DNA of 38,614 nt from Candidatus Woesearchaeota archaeon. Lineage in GTDB: Archaea > Nanobdellota > Nanobdellia > Woesearchaeales > WJKL01. Of the stretch, positions 24,052 through 31,734 are shown in pieces. Location of the stretch: positions 1 through 38,614 of the forward strand of contig WJJM01000056.1 of the NCBI GenBank assembly GCA_014729675.1. The letters are read 5' to 3'. The position numbers and the translations under genes were made by a program. The stretch's first letter is position 1. Each line of letters starts with the position of its first letter. The notes below the pieces were generated by a model. It saw nothing but the letters and a program-made list of their open reading frames with translations, did not search any database and had not been told where the DNA came from.

Positions 24052-24771
24052 ATGCCTGAAATGACAGAAGAGCAGAAAGCTATGCAGGAAAAGCTCAAGA
24101 ACATGTCTCCTGAAGAGATAAGAGAGTTCCAGAAAAAGCAGTGCATATTCTGCCAGATAATATCTGGAAAGGTCCAGTCAAAAAAGATATATGAGGACGA
24201 ACATTGTCTTGCTGTTCTTGACATCAATCCTGCAGCTCCAGGCCATATACTTCTCATGCCAAAGGAACACTATCCTATAATGCCATTGATTCCAGAAGAT
24301 GTTCTTGCTCATATTTCTGCTGTTGCAAAAGAGCTTTCAGGGGCCATGCTCAATGCATTGAAGGTGGAAGGCATAAATTTATTCATAGCAAACGGAGCAT
24401 CTGCAGGACAGAGAGCTCAGCATTTTATGCTTCACATAATCCCGAGAAAGACAGACGATAAGATACCTATGGATGTGCCTCAGAAAAAGATATCTCCTGA
24501 AGAGCTTCAGCCTATAAAGGAAAAGCTGCAGTCAAAGCTTCTTCAGATAACATCCCAACAGAAGGTACAGCCAGAGCCAGCCAAACCTGCTCCTGAAAAA
24601 AAGAAAACCTCTTCCAAAAAGCCTAAGAAAAAGGCAAAGAGGAAAAAAGCAGGCAAGAACAAGCCAAAGAAAAAAGCATCCTCGAAAAAACCTAAGAAAA
24701 CATCTTCAAAAAAAGAGGGAAAACCAGCAAGATCCGTCAATCTAGACGATATCGCTGATATGTTCAGATAA
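24052..24771 (+). CDS. HIT-family protein without the middle histidine, lysine-rich tail
   Basis: Residues 30-145 form a HIT domain: a CIFCQII zinc-type pair (Cys33, Cys36), YEDEHCLAVLDINPAAPGHILLMPKEHY, and GQRAQHFMLHIIPR. In active HIT enzymes the last motif is HxHxHxx and the middle His is the nucleophile. Here the residues are His124, Met126 and His128, so nucleotide hydrolysis or transfer by the usual route is unlikely. A helical N-terminus (1-28) and a long Lys/Ser/Pro-rich tail (about 175-230) that ends in DDIADMF could bind nucleic acid. A second HIT gene follows after one base. The TTTAAAAAC box near 24019 fits a leaderless start. Confidence 0.85.
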   Translation: MPEMTEEQKAMQEKLKNMSPEEIREFQKKQCIFCQIISGKVQSKKIYEDEHCLAVLDINPAAPGHILLMPKEHYPIMPLIPEDVLAHISAVAKELSGAMLNALKVEGINLFIANGASAGQRAQHFMLHIIPRKTDDKIPMDVPQKKISPEELQPIKEKLQSKLLQITSQQKVQPEPAKPAPEKKKTSSKKPKKKAKRKKAGKNKPKKKASSKKPKKTSSKKEGKPARSVNLDDIADMFR

Positions 24772-24772
24772 A

Positions 24773-25306
24773 ATGAATGACAAATGCCTGCTATGCAAGG
24801 AACTGGAAACAAAAAAAAGCATCATCTATGAAGATGATACTGTAGCTGTTATCATGGGCCCTGCTCCTGCAGCTCCAGGCCATGTTATAGTTGTCCCTAA
24901 GAAGCATTATCCTATAATAGAGCAGATCCCTGATGAGGAGTTTGGAAAGATATTCAACATAGTCAACAAGGTAAGCACTGCAATCTTTGAATCTGTTGAA
25001 GCTACAGGAACAAACATTATAGTGCAGAACGGAGTCGCAGCAGGCCAGCTTATCCCTCATTCATTTATCCATGTCATCCCGAGAAAAGACGATGATAATA
25101 TTGATTTCCAGTGGCAGCCTAAACAGATAGCCCCTGAGCAGTTCTCAAAGGTTGAAGCAAATCTAAAAAAGGCAGCAGAATCCATAGAGATAGGAAAAAA
25201 GAAAGAGAAAAAGAAAGAACCAGTCAAAGCAAAGAAAGAGCCTGAAAAGATGAAAGCCACAAAACAGGAGAACTATATGATCAAGCAGCTGGAAAGGATA
25301 CCCTAG
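24773..25306 (+). CDS. Second HIT-family protein without the middle histidine
   Basis: The 177-residue protein has a HIT domain at about 1-110 with CLLC (Cys5, Cys8), YEDDTVAVIMGPAPAAPGHVIVVPKKHY and GQLIPHSFIHVIPRK. The HxHxHxx motif reads His96, Phe98, His100, so the nucleophilic middle His is missing, as in the partner gene but with another replacement. The C-terminus (about 138-177) is a lysine/glutamate-rich helix ending in ENYMIKQLERIP. It lies one base downstream of the first HIT gene, and both keep the purine-binding strand pattern. I infer a nucleotide-binding pair rather than hydrolases. It converges with the minus-strand gene two bases after its stop. Confidence 0.85.
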   Translation: MNDKCLLCKELETKKSIIYEDDTVAVIMGPAPAAPGHVIVVPKKHYPIIEQIPDEEFGKIFNIVNKVSTAIFESVEATGTNIIVQNGVAAGQLIPHSFIHVIPRKDDDNIDFQWQPKQIAPEQFSKVEANLKKAAESIEIGKKKEKKKEPVKAKKEPEKMKATKQENYMIKQLERIP

Positions 25307-25308
25307 GA

Positions 25309-26037
25309 TTATCTGATAGCATCTTTAAGTATTGCTGAAAGAAGCTTTCCCATCTTCTTTATCCCTCTTCTGCTTTTCAGGAACTTGTCATTTATCTCAA
25401 ATTCCACACATCTCATATTTTCATGATTTCCATAGACAGTCATACAATAAGCACCTTTTCCTCTTGCAGTATAGGGCTTGTTGAACCTTGCGTCAAGCCC
25501 TGCATCAGTAAGCTTTCTCTTTATAGCTTTGCAGAATTTTCTGTCCTTCCTGAATTTCCACAATACCCCTACATCAGGAGTCCTCTCAACACCACCTATT
25601 ATGTGGTTAAAAGAATGGACGATTACATAATATGATAGCTCATGTTTTTTCCTCAGAGAGATCGTCTTTTTCAAAAGTTTTCTGTGGTAAGGGTTGTAAT
25701 ATTTTGAGATGCGTTTCTTCTTTTCCATTTCAGGGATATCCATGTTTCCAGGAATCTTCCTGCCGAAAGAGTCGCTTCTGAATATTGTGGGGTCCCCGGG
25801 ACTTCTGTTCATATCAACAAGAAGCCTGCTATACATGGGAACTATAAGCTCGGCACCAAGTCTTTTCGAGAGTATATATGCAACCTCTCTGGATCCGACA
25901 TCATAGAGGTATGAGACTTTTCTGATATCTTTTCTCTTAAGGCCAAGATTCCAGTATCTAAGAGGGATCTTCCTGCTTCCGTGTTCGCAGCTTATAAGGA
26001 CAGGATTCTTCATCTTTATCTTTGAATCATCAAACAT
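25309..26037 (-). CDS. N-formylglutamate amidohydrolase-like protein
   Basis: The 242 residues match the FGase family: LISCEHGSRKIP (about 14-25), YDVGSREVAYIL, YSRLLVDMNRSPGD (about 65-78), YVIVHSFNHI (about 132-141) and CVEFEIND near the end. The family comprises zinc amidohydrolases that cleave N-formyl or related amide bonds on glutamate-like compounds. The motifs with Glu, His, Asp, Arg and the later His are kept, so it may be active. Its ATG lies two bases after the GCS2 stop, so the two are one transcription unit. The substrate is probably what the ligase makes or uses; histidine degradation is unlikely, as no hut genes are present. Confidence 0.85.
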   Translation of the reverse strand: MFDDSKIKMKNPVLISCEHGSRKIPLRYWNLGLKRKDIRKVSYLYDVGSREVAYILSKRLGAELIVPMYSRLLVDMNRSPGDPTIFRSDSFGRKIPGNMDIPEMEKKKRISKYYNPYHRKLLKKTISLRKKHELSYYVIVHSFNHIIGGVERTPDVGVLWKFRKDRKFCKAIKRKLTDAGLDARFNKPYTARGKGAYCMTVYGNHENMRCVEFEINDKFLKSRRGIKKMGKLLSAILKDAIR

Positions 26038-26039
26038 CT

Positions 26040-27242
26040 TTAGTTCATCAACACAGATTCGTAATCAAGTTTTCCTTCGATATCATCTGAATACAGATTA
26101 TAGATCATATTGTTTATCTCACATGCAGTCTGACTGTCCAGTCTTGTTCCTGGAGTATATCCTTTTGATAATGCATGGCTTTTCATCATATCAGCCATGT
26201 TTCTTCTGTATTTTATCATAGCCTGAAAAGGAGAAAGATATCTTTTTTCTTCATTCCCAAGGCCGTCATATGCCATATCAGTCAGATAGCTTAGGTAATC
26301 ATGCACAATATCGGACTTTAGCCCGTATCTTATCCCCTGGCTTTCCAGTTTCTTCAGGGTCTTATAAGAAGGCAGCATTATCTTCTCCTCATCTGCATAA
26401 TAATCACAGTCATCTCTGCTGACCCTTATGTCAAGGCATTTTCTGAAAACATGATCGTTTATTCCCTTATAAAATGCAGCTGCTGCCAGTATATTTGAAG
26501 GCAGGTTAGTATCATTTGCTCTTGCTTCCATGGTATTCTGTCTTTCTCTTAAAGGACCCCAGCATGTATCATCTATACTGAAATATTCTTTTGCTTCCTC
26601 GCCTATCCCTGATACTCTTATCCATTGATCATACCTGATCATGTCCCGCCTGTCTCTTTGGGAAGCATCCTCAAGATAGTCTGTAAGCTGCCCGTGGAGA
26701 GGAAACTCACCAAATATCTTGTTTCTATATGCATTTACCCTGCAGGAATTTAAAGTGTTCTGGCCCTGCAAAAAAGGAGAGCTTGAAAGCATAACAAAAA
26801 CAGGGTCAAGGGATTCTACAAGATTGTATTGCTTTATGTTTTCATCCTGCTTGTCGATATGTATATGTGTGCCGCAGATAGTATTATGTATCTTGATCCT
26901 TTCTTTTCCCCATATCCGGGAATTCACATTATATCTTCCGTCCCCTTCTCTTCTCATATTTCTTCCGTCAGGACCTATGTCAGAAAGGGGAACAGTATTC
27001 AGTCCAAGAGAGTCTGCTATGGTTTTTATGTTCTTCAGGCCAGTCCTCATATCTTTTTCAAGATCTTCAAGAGAATTGCAGGGATCACTCACAAACTCAA
27101 CAAGAGAGTATGTCCCTTCTTTTACGATATTTCCGGGATTTAGAGAACTTTCTAATATCTCATCAGCCCTGTTTGAAAGTTTTCCTTCCTGATCTGTAAC
27201 AAGCATCTCCAGTTCTATTCCGACTTTAGTGTTGTCTGTCAT
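26040..27242 (-). CDS. GCS2-family glutamate-cysteine ligase-like carboxylate-amine ligase
   Basis: Over about 400 residues the protein shows GCS2 motifs: VGIELEMLVTD at the N-terminus, ICGTHIHIDKQ near 123-133, LSSSPFLQGQN near 154-164, RVNAYRN, and QNTMEARANDTNLPSN near 233-248. These lines carry the Glu and His that hold metal-ATP and the amino-acid substrate. The family joins a carboxylate to an amine with ATP, as in glutathione synthesis. Without other glutathione genes the product is unknown. I start at ATG 27242, because AGAGGTGA just before it (27246-27253) is its ribosome site and a GTG two codons earlier would lie within that site. Confidence 0.85.
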   Translation of the reverse strand: MTDNTKVGIELEMLVTDQEGKLSNRADEILESSLNPGNIVKEGTYSLVEFVSDPCNSLEDLEKDMRTGLKNIKTIADSLGLNTVPLSDIGPDGRNMRREGDGRYNVNSRIWGKERIKIHNTICGTHIHIDKQDENIKQYNLVESLDPVFVMLSSSPFLQGQNTLNSCRVNAYRNKIFGEFPLHGQLTDYLEDASQRDRRDMIRYDQWIRVSGIGEEAKEYFSIDDTCWGPLRERQNTMEARANDTNLPSNILAAAAFYKGINDHVFRKCLDIRVSRDDCDYYADEEKIMLPSYKTLKKLESQGIRYGLKSDIVHDYLSYLTDMAYDGLGNEEKRYLSPFQAMIKYRRNMADMMKSHALSKGYTPGTRLDSQTACEINNMIYNLYSDDIEGKLDYESVLMN

Positions 27243-27245
27243 ATT

Positions 27246-27340
27246 CACCTCTTTGGTATACCATTATGTATACTAAGATATACTTTCTTATTTATAAGAA
27301 CAATGATTCATTTTTTTGTTAAATAGTAATATTTATATAA
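27246..27340. promoter_or_regulatory. Divergent promoter region with repeated TATAC boxes
   Basis: On the minus strand a TATA box (27289-27298, TTATAAATAA) serves the GCS2 gene, and on the plus strand TTTATATAA (27332-27340) serves the double Lrp gene. Between the minus TATA box and the GCS2 ribosome site are three similar boxes: GTATAC at 27256-27261 and 27268-27273, and ATATAC at 27278-27283. Their starts are 12 and 10 bases apart. Roughly one helical turn spacing at a position overlapping the transcription start fits an operator for the adjacent Lrp-type regulator, by inference only. Confidence 0.45.
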
Positions 27341-27363
27341 TAAGAATACTATAAAACAAAATA

Positions 27364-28356
27364 TTGGCAGACAAATTAGATATAAGGAACACTGAAAGGC
27401 TTGCGCTTAAATATCTTGAGATGGATGCAAGGATGTCTTTCTCGACCATAGGGAAGAAGCTGAAAAAGAGCCAGCAGCAGATATCTTATACTGTCAACTC
27501 CATGGTAAGGAAGGGAATATTACAAAAGTTCTACACTGTCATGGACTATTCAAAATTCGGGGCAATAAGTTTCAGGGTGTATTTCAGGGTAAATTATATA
27601 GATGAAAAAAGATTTCTTGAATTCATAAAGCATCTTGCAAAGGACAGCCATGTATCAAGGATATCTGCATGCGGCGGCAGGTATGACCTCCTCTGCAACT
27701 TTCTTACCTACAACCCTTCAAAGTTTAACAAGAACCTCCGGGCAATAATAGAAAAATTTTCAGAGCAGGTTCACGATTATCTTATCCTTACAAATATAGT
27801 GACAAGGGAATACGGGAGAAAATATCTCATGAAAGAGATACTGCCTGAACATATCGTCGGAGGAGACAGGTATCCTGAAAACATAGATGATGCAGATATG
27901 CAGATACTCAGCCAGATATCTGAAGATGCAAGAAAGAGTTCTGTAGATATCGCATCAAGCCTGTCAGTAAATCCAAAGACAGTGATAAACAGGATAAAAA
28001 AGCTGAAACAGAAAAAAGTCATAAGATGTTTTCGGCCTCAGATTAATCCGGAAAAAGCAGGCATGGCATCATACATGCTTATGCTAAAATACCACAACAT
28101 ATCTGCAAAAGAAGAAAAAGAGCTTGTCAACTTCCTGAGGATACACAAGAACATCCTGAGGCTTACAAAGACAATAGGAAAGTGGGACATGGAAATAGAG
28201 ATCGAAGTAAAAAATCCGATGGAACTAAGAAAAGTCGAGATGCAGATGAGGCAGAAATTTTCTTCCATCATCCAGAATATAAGTGCAATACCTGTCTATT
28301 ACACATACAAATACAGCTATTTTCCTGAATTTATCCTGGAAGATCAGAACAGATAA
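27364..28356 (+). CDS. Double Lrp/AsnC-type transcription regulator
   Basis: The 330-residue protein is two Lrp units in one chain. The first has a winged helix (about 5-55, MSFSTIGKKLKKSQQQISYTV) and an alpha/beta sensor part (about 60-145). The second has a helix-turn-helix (about 177-220, SVDIASSLSVNPKTVINRIKKL) and a RAM-like effector domain (about 225-320, YMLMLKYHNISAKEEKELVN, GKWDMEIEIEV). Lrp proteins bind amino-acid-like ligands and repress or activate nearby genes. The start is TTG, with no closer ATG, about 25 bases after a TATA box, implying a leaderless TTG start. Divergence from the ligase/amidohydrolase pair suggests it controls them. The 3' end overlaps the prepilin peptidase gene by 13 bases. 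Confidence 0.85.
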   Translation: MADKLDIRNTERLALKYLEMDARMSFSTIGKKLKKSQQQISYTVNSMVRKGILQKFYTVMDYSKFGAISFRVYFRVNYIDEKRFLEFIKHLAKDSHVSRISACGGRYDLLCNFLTYNPSKFNKNLRAIIEKFSEQVHDYLILTNIVTREYGRKYLMKEILPEHIVGGDRYPENIDDADMQILSQISEDARKSSVDIASSLSVNPKTVINRIKKLKQKKVIRCFRPQINPEKAGMASYMLMLKYHNISAKEEKELVNFLRIHKNILRLTKTIGKWDMEIEIEVKNPMELRKVEMQMRQKFSSIIQNISAIPVYYTYKYSYFPEFILEDQNR

Positions 28357-29198
28357 ACCCACCATGCTCCCCATATCAATGAGATGACAAATGCAAGCAG
28401 GAAGCTGGGCACAAAAGGAATGCCATATTTGACCAAAACCTTCTTCACCTTAATATCCTTAAGCTTCTTTATCTGCTCTTTGCTTATCCCAAGATCCTTC
28501 GGCCCGACTATCTTCTTTCCTTTTACCTTGACTTCTTTTGCTATCCAGTCCCCTTCAGTAAGGACAGAAGGCCTGACCCACTTTAGCATGCAGGCATTCT
28601 CTACAGACTTTATGAATATAACTGCATAAAATGATATATAGAATATAAAGAGCATGCCTACGCTGAGCCATTTAATCAGCAGATCGTCTATAAAAAATAT
28701 TACAAATATAAAAGATATTGCTATACATACAAGATATATCTTTCTTATGATACTTACTGTCCTGCTGTTCATTATCTTCTTAAACTCTCTGACAAATGAT
28801 CTCCTTTTGATTACAGCACTTACTATCCCCCACAAAAGTCCGTAAAGTGCTCCTGCAAACAGGATGTTTATTATGAAAACTATGAGAAGAGAATCAAGAT
28901 TAAAGTCAAATCCAAGCACAGCTCCCATGCCCATGAGCATCTTTGAATCTCCTCCGCCCCACTGGCCTGCGTAAAACATAAGATAACCTACAGCTACAAA
29001 AATTCCAAGACCGATAACACCCTGCAGAAGAAAACTCCAGTCAAATGTAGCTAAGGAATATATGCCTCTCAGTCCGATGCCTGCTGCTATCATGCTGAAA
29101 TTGAGCCAGTCAGGAACTTCCCTTGTCTTTATATCTGTATAGCTTCCTATAACAAGAACAAGAAGGGCAACTCCCAGCAGTACTATGTCAATTATCAT
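28344..29198 (-). CDS. Prepilin/preflagellin peptidase (A24 family, FlaK/PibD-like)
   Basis: This membrane aspartyl protease cuts class III signal peptides. Both catalytic regions are present: SYTDIKTREVPDW with Asp22 near the first helix, and WGGGDSKMLMGMGAVLG with Asp84 in the GxGD motif. About six to seven membrane helices are visible. A large cytoplasmic segment of about 50 residues (SVLTEGDWIAKEVKVKGKKI and on) is inserted before the last helix, making the protein (284 residues) longer than minimal FlaK. It is the obvious processing enzyme for the pilin-like proteins at 13620-14978 and 17647-18174. Its TATA box lies in the short divergent region with the cis-prenyltransferase-like gene. 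Confidence 0.92.
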   Translation of the reverse strand: MIIDIVLLGVALLVLVIGSYTDIKTREVPDWLNFSMIAAGIGLRGIYSLATFDWSFLLQGVIGLGIFVAVGYLMFYAGQWGGGDSKMLMGMGAVLGFDFNLDSLLIVFIINILFAGALYGLLWGIVSAVIKRRSFVREFKKIMNSRTVSIIRKIYLVCIAISFIFVIFFIDDLLIKWLSVGMLFIFYISFYAVIFIKSVENACMLKWVRPSVLTEGDWIAKEVKVKGKKIVGPKDLGISKEQIKKLKDIKVKKVLVKYGIPFVPSFLLAFVISLIWGAWWVYLF

Positions 29199-29215
29199 AA
29201 ACCCTCTATTTTAGC

Positions 29216-29229
29216 AAAATATATAAACC
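29216..29229. promoter_or_regulatory. Shared near-palindromic TATA region of two divergent genes
   Basis: AAAATATATAAACC can be read as a TATA box in both directions: TTTATATAT on the minus strand, about 22 bases before the peptidase ATG at 29198, and ATATATAAA on the plus strand before the ATG at 29253. The 54-base gap holds no other signal. Confidence 0.4.
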
Positions 29230-29252
29230 TTTTTGTTATTATCTTTAAGTAA

Positions 29253-29987
29253 ATGCTAGAGAGATTCAGGAAAATACTCCAGTCAGGAAACAAGGCTCAG
29301 AACGGCAAGAAGATGCTTAGGCATCTTGCTATAACACTTCATGGGCTTGAACTATGGGCAGTCAAGAACAACAGGCCTTTTGAAGAATCATATGAAAAAA
29401 GTTTTAAGCTTCTTAAAGATACAATAGGGTTTCAGGCAAAAAAGAACATACCTATCCTTACTATATATCTTCTTCCTGAGGGCCTAAAGAAAGAGGAGCA
29501 GTTTGTAATATTCATTAACTATCTTACTGATTTCTTCAGCCAGATTAAGAACTCTTCAATAATACACTCAAACAACATCAAGATATCTGCATTGGGAAAA
29601 TGGTACGATATTCCTGCAAAAGCTGTAGATTCTATAAAAGAGGCAGTAAAGGAGACAAAAGAATATGATAAGTTTTTCCTTAACTTCTGCATAAACTACA
29701 ACGGCCAGACAGAGATAGTGGATGCCTGCAGGCTTCTTGGAAGGCAGATAAAAGCAGATAAGCTGGACGTAAATGCGATAACAAAAGATACTATAAAGGA
29801 CAATATATATTCTTCATATTTCCTTCCGCCAGATCTTATCATCAAGAACGGAAAAAAGAGAAAAACATACGGCTTCCTTCTTTGGGATTCTGTTGATGCA
29901 GAGCTTTATTTTACAAACAAATATTTTCCTGACTGCGGGATAAGTGACTTTGCCAGAGCCATTGAATCATATAAGGAAGAAGATTGA
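29253..29987 (+). CDS. Degenerate cis-prenyltransferase (undecaprenyl diphosphate synthase-like)
   Basis: The 244-residue protein keeps the cis-prenyltransferase frame: a region with HLAITLHGLELWA (24-36) at the place of the pyrophosphate-binding HxxxxMDGNGRWA, FFLNFCINYNGQTEIVDACR (about 147-166), and DLIIKNGKKRKTYGFLLWDSVDAELYFTN near the end. The catalytic aspartate is His30, and the following N-G-R is L-E-L. The IIRTxGE-type loop has become IIKNGKK. It is probably inactive alone, perhaps a partner subunit in a heteromeric enzyme like eukaryotic NgBR/Nus1. It could also make another prenyl product. No second family member is in the window. Confidence 0.8.
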   Translation: MLERFRKILQSGNKAQNGKKMLRHLAITLHGLELWAVKNNRPFEESYEKSFKLLKDTIGFQAKKNIPILTIYLLPEGLKKEEQFVIFINYLTDFFSQIKNSSIIHSNNIKISALGKWYDIPAKAVDSIKEAVKETKEYDKFFLNFCINYNGQTEIVDACRLLGRQIKADKLDVNAITKDTIKDNIYSSYFLPPDLIIKNGKKRKTYGFLLWDSVDAELYFTNKYFPDCGISDFARAIESYKEED

Positions 29988-30048
29988 TAATAGATATATA
30001 TTTTGCACTTCCTAAAATATTTAATAATATTCTTTCTCCCATAACAGC

Positions 30049-30693
30049 ATGCATTCCAATAATCTTATAGTTCCAGGGTATTTTGAGATATACTGCGGAC
30101 CCATGAAGAGCGGAAAGACCAAGATGCTGATGGACAGGGTAGAGAAGCTGAATTATATGAACAATTGTAATTTTATATTCATCAATCCTTCTGCAAATAC
30201 AAGAGATGAAAAGATCAGGTCAAGATGTTTTTCAAAAGATTATGATTGCATAATCATAGACAAGAACAGGCCGGCAGATATTCTTAATCAGGTAAACAAA
30301 GATACAGATCTTGTAGCCATAGAAGAGGCGCAGTTCTTTGAGGATAATATAGGCAGGGTTGTAGAAGAACTCATCAGGCAGGAAAAGAATGTAATAGCTG
30401 CAGGACTTGACCTTAATTTCAGAGGCGAACCTTTTCATCCGATGCCTTACCTTCTCTCTATCGCAGATGAGATAAACAAACTTACAGCTGTATGCGACTA
30501 TGAGGGCTGCAGCAGCCTGGCCACCAGAACTCAAAAATTGATAAAAGGGATCCCTGCACATTATGATTCTGAGGAAGAATATATAGGAGGAAGCAATTCA
30601 GACCTATCTTACCAGGCAAGATGCATAAAGCACCATATAGTTCCAGGAAAAATCCACGACAGCAGCTTTAGCCGAAAACCACAAGATTTATAA
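30049..30693 (+). CDS. tdk: Thymidine kinase, type II
   Basis: The enzyme phosphorylates thymidine or deoxyuridine in nucleotide salvage. It has the P-loop GPMKSGKT (17-24), the catalytic-glutamate Walker B-like LVAIEEAQFF (about 86-95), AAGLDLNFRGEPF (about 117-129), and a lasso region YQARCIKHH. Two zinc-binding pairs are visible: CDYEGC and CIKHH. Length (214 residues) is normal. A TTTAATAATA box about 25 bases upstream fits a leaderless start. The TATA box of the L7Ae transcript overlaps its last codons. Confidence 0.94.
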   Translation: MHSNNLIVPGYFEIYCGPMKSGKTKMLMDRVEKLNYMNNCNFIFINPSANTRDEKIRSRCFSKDYDCIIIDKNRPADILNQVNKDTDLVAIEEAQFFEDNIGRVVEELIRQEKNVIAAGLDLNFRGEPFHPMPYLLSIADEINKLTAVCDYEGCSSLATRTQKLIKGIPAHYDSEEEYIGGSNSDLSYQARCIKHHIVPGKIHDSSFSRKPQDL

Positions 30694-30833
30694 ACCACTT
30701 GCTAATTCTACGCTTAAACCAATGATTGATGATAGTTTGGCTGTGTCTAATGGGCTATCCACAGTTGGGCTTGAGTGAGGTAATTTTTCTTATTATTTTA
30801 CCTCAATTACTATAAACACGAGGGTGATAAAAC
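30687..30833 (+). promoter_or_regulatory. L7Ae operon promoter and structured leader, candidate K-turn
   Basis: A TATA box TTTATAAA (30687-30694) overlaps the thymidine kinase stop, so transcription should begin near 30718 and leave a leader of about 115 bases. The leader can fold into a helix from AG (30734-30735) to CU (30770-30771), with five G-U pairs closed by CTGTG/CACAG. At its outer end G31-A32-U33 (30731-30733) faces U72-G73-A74 (30772-30774), giving sheared G-A/A-G and U-U pairs as in K-turns. The outer stem I found is weak. A second perfect hairpin, TGAGGTAA with TTACCTCA (30776-30805), follows. GAGGGTGAT is the ribosome site. The structure could alternatively be a C/D-like RNA. 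Confidence 0.4.
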
Positions 30834-31175
30834 ATGTCAGAAGAACCATCAAAAGAAACAGTAGACAAAGTATTGGAAGCTATAGAAGTAGCAAAAGCTA
30901 CAGGAAAGATCAAGAAAGGGACAAACGAAGTTACAAAATCAATAGAGAGAGGAAAGGCAAAGTTGGTCGCAACAGCTAAAGATGCTTCACCTCCTGAGAT
31001 AGTGATGCACATCCCTGCATTAGCAAAAGAAAAAGGCATAAAATGCGTGCAGGTTCCTTCTAAAGAAGAGCTTGGAGCTTCAGCAGGAATAGATGTTCCT
31101 ACAGTTTCAGTAGCTATTGTAGAAGAAGGAGAATCAAAAAAACTGATAAAAGAGATAACAGGATCAAAGGAGTAG
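30834..31175 (+). CDS. rpl7ae: Ribosomal protein L7Ae
   Basis: L7Ae binds K-turns in 23S rRNA, in C/D and H/ACA guide RNAs and in RNase P. The 113 residues contain the family core: [28 protein letters not shown], then [29 protein letters not shown] and [11 protein letters not shown]. The RNA-binding G-T-N-E-V-T segment and the later A-S-A-G loop are intact. It heads a compact operon with S28e, L24e, Ndk and EF-2. L7Ae is known to control its own mRNA through a leader K-turn in some archaea, which makes the upstream structure of interest. Confidence 0.97.
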   Translation: MSEEPSKETVDKVLEAIEVAKATGKIKKGTNEVTKSIERGKAKLVATAKDASPPEIVMHIPALAKEKGIKCVQVPSKEELGASAGIDVPTVSVAIVEEGESKKLIKEITGSKE

Positions 31176-31179
31176 AAAG

Positions 31180-31476
31180 ATGGCATCTCCAAGAAAAATG
31201 CAGAAAAATGACCAAAAGAAAGGTCAGGATCAGGCTAAAGGTGCTGTAAACTTCACTAAAGCAGTATCTGCCAGAGTAGAAGAGATAATCGGCAGAACAG
31301 GAACAAGAGGAGAAGCTGAACAGGTAAGATGCAAGGTTCTTGAAGGCCGAGATTCAAATAAGATATTAAGAAGAAACGTAAAAGGTCCTGTAAAAGTAGG
31401 AGATATACTTATGTTAAGAGAGACTGAGATAGAGGCTCGTCCTTTAACAAGGAAAAGCAGAGGAACAGGTGCATAA
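31180..31476 (+). CDS. rps28e: Ribosomal protein S28e with N-terminal extension
   Basis: This small-subunit protein has the hallmark [48 protein letters not shown] and a C-terminal [12 protein letters not shown]. Usual S28e is about 70 residues; this one is 98, because of a basic, glutamine-rich N-terminal extension of about 28 residues ([17 protein letters not shown]). The ATG is four bases after the L7Ae stop with a weak ribosome site. No alternative ATG lies closer to the core, so the extension is real in frame. Confidence 0.95.
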   Translation: MASPRKMQKNDQKKGQDQAKGAVNFTKAVSARVEEIIGRTGTRGEAEQVRCKVLEGRDSNKILRRNVKGPVKVGDILMLRETEIEARPLTRKSRGTGA

Positions 31477-31478
31477 AG

Positions 31479-31733
31479 ATGGCGAGATGTATTTTTTGTA
31501 GGACAAACATTGAAAAAGGTACAGGCAAGATATTTGTCATGAAAGACGGAAGAACTATAGATTTCTGCTCAAACAAATGCGAAAAGAATATGATTAAGCT
31601 TGGAAAGAAAAACACAGAGCTTAAATGGATAACCAAGAAGTCTGAAAAAGAGAAAAAAGAAGAGCTTATCGAAGAGCTTGAAGAATCTTCTAAAGAAGAG
31701 GAAAAACCAAAACCAAAAGGGAAGGAAAAATAA
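31479..31733 (+). CDS. rpl24e: Ribosomal protein L24e with charged C-terminal tail
   Basis: The protein starts with the L24e zinc finger: CIFCRT (Cys4, Cys7), GTGKIFVMKDGRTIDFCSNKCEKN (second Cys pair at about 31 and 35). The rest of the core (LGKKNTELKWI) is normal. The tail from about residue 52 is a highly charged helix (EKEKKEELIEELEESSKEEE) that is longer than in most archaea. It follows S28e after two bases, and the next gene starts one base after its stop. Confidence 0.95.
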   Translation: MARCIFCRTNIEKGTGKIFVMKDGRTIDFCSNKCEKNMIKLGKKNTELKWITKKSEKEKKEELIEELEESSKEEEKPKPKGKEK

Positions 31734-31734
31734 G

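Noticed and set aside
31678-31734. Longer N-terminus for nucleoside diphosphate kinase
   Set aside because: The added residues are the lysine-rich L24e tail in another frame; ATG 31735 gives a normal Ndk start.
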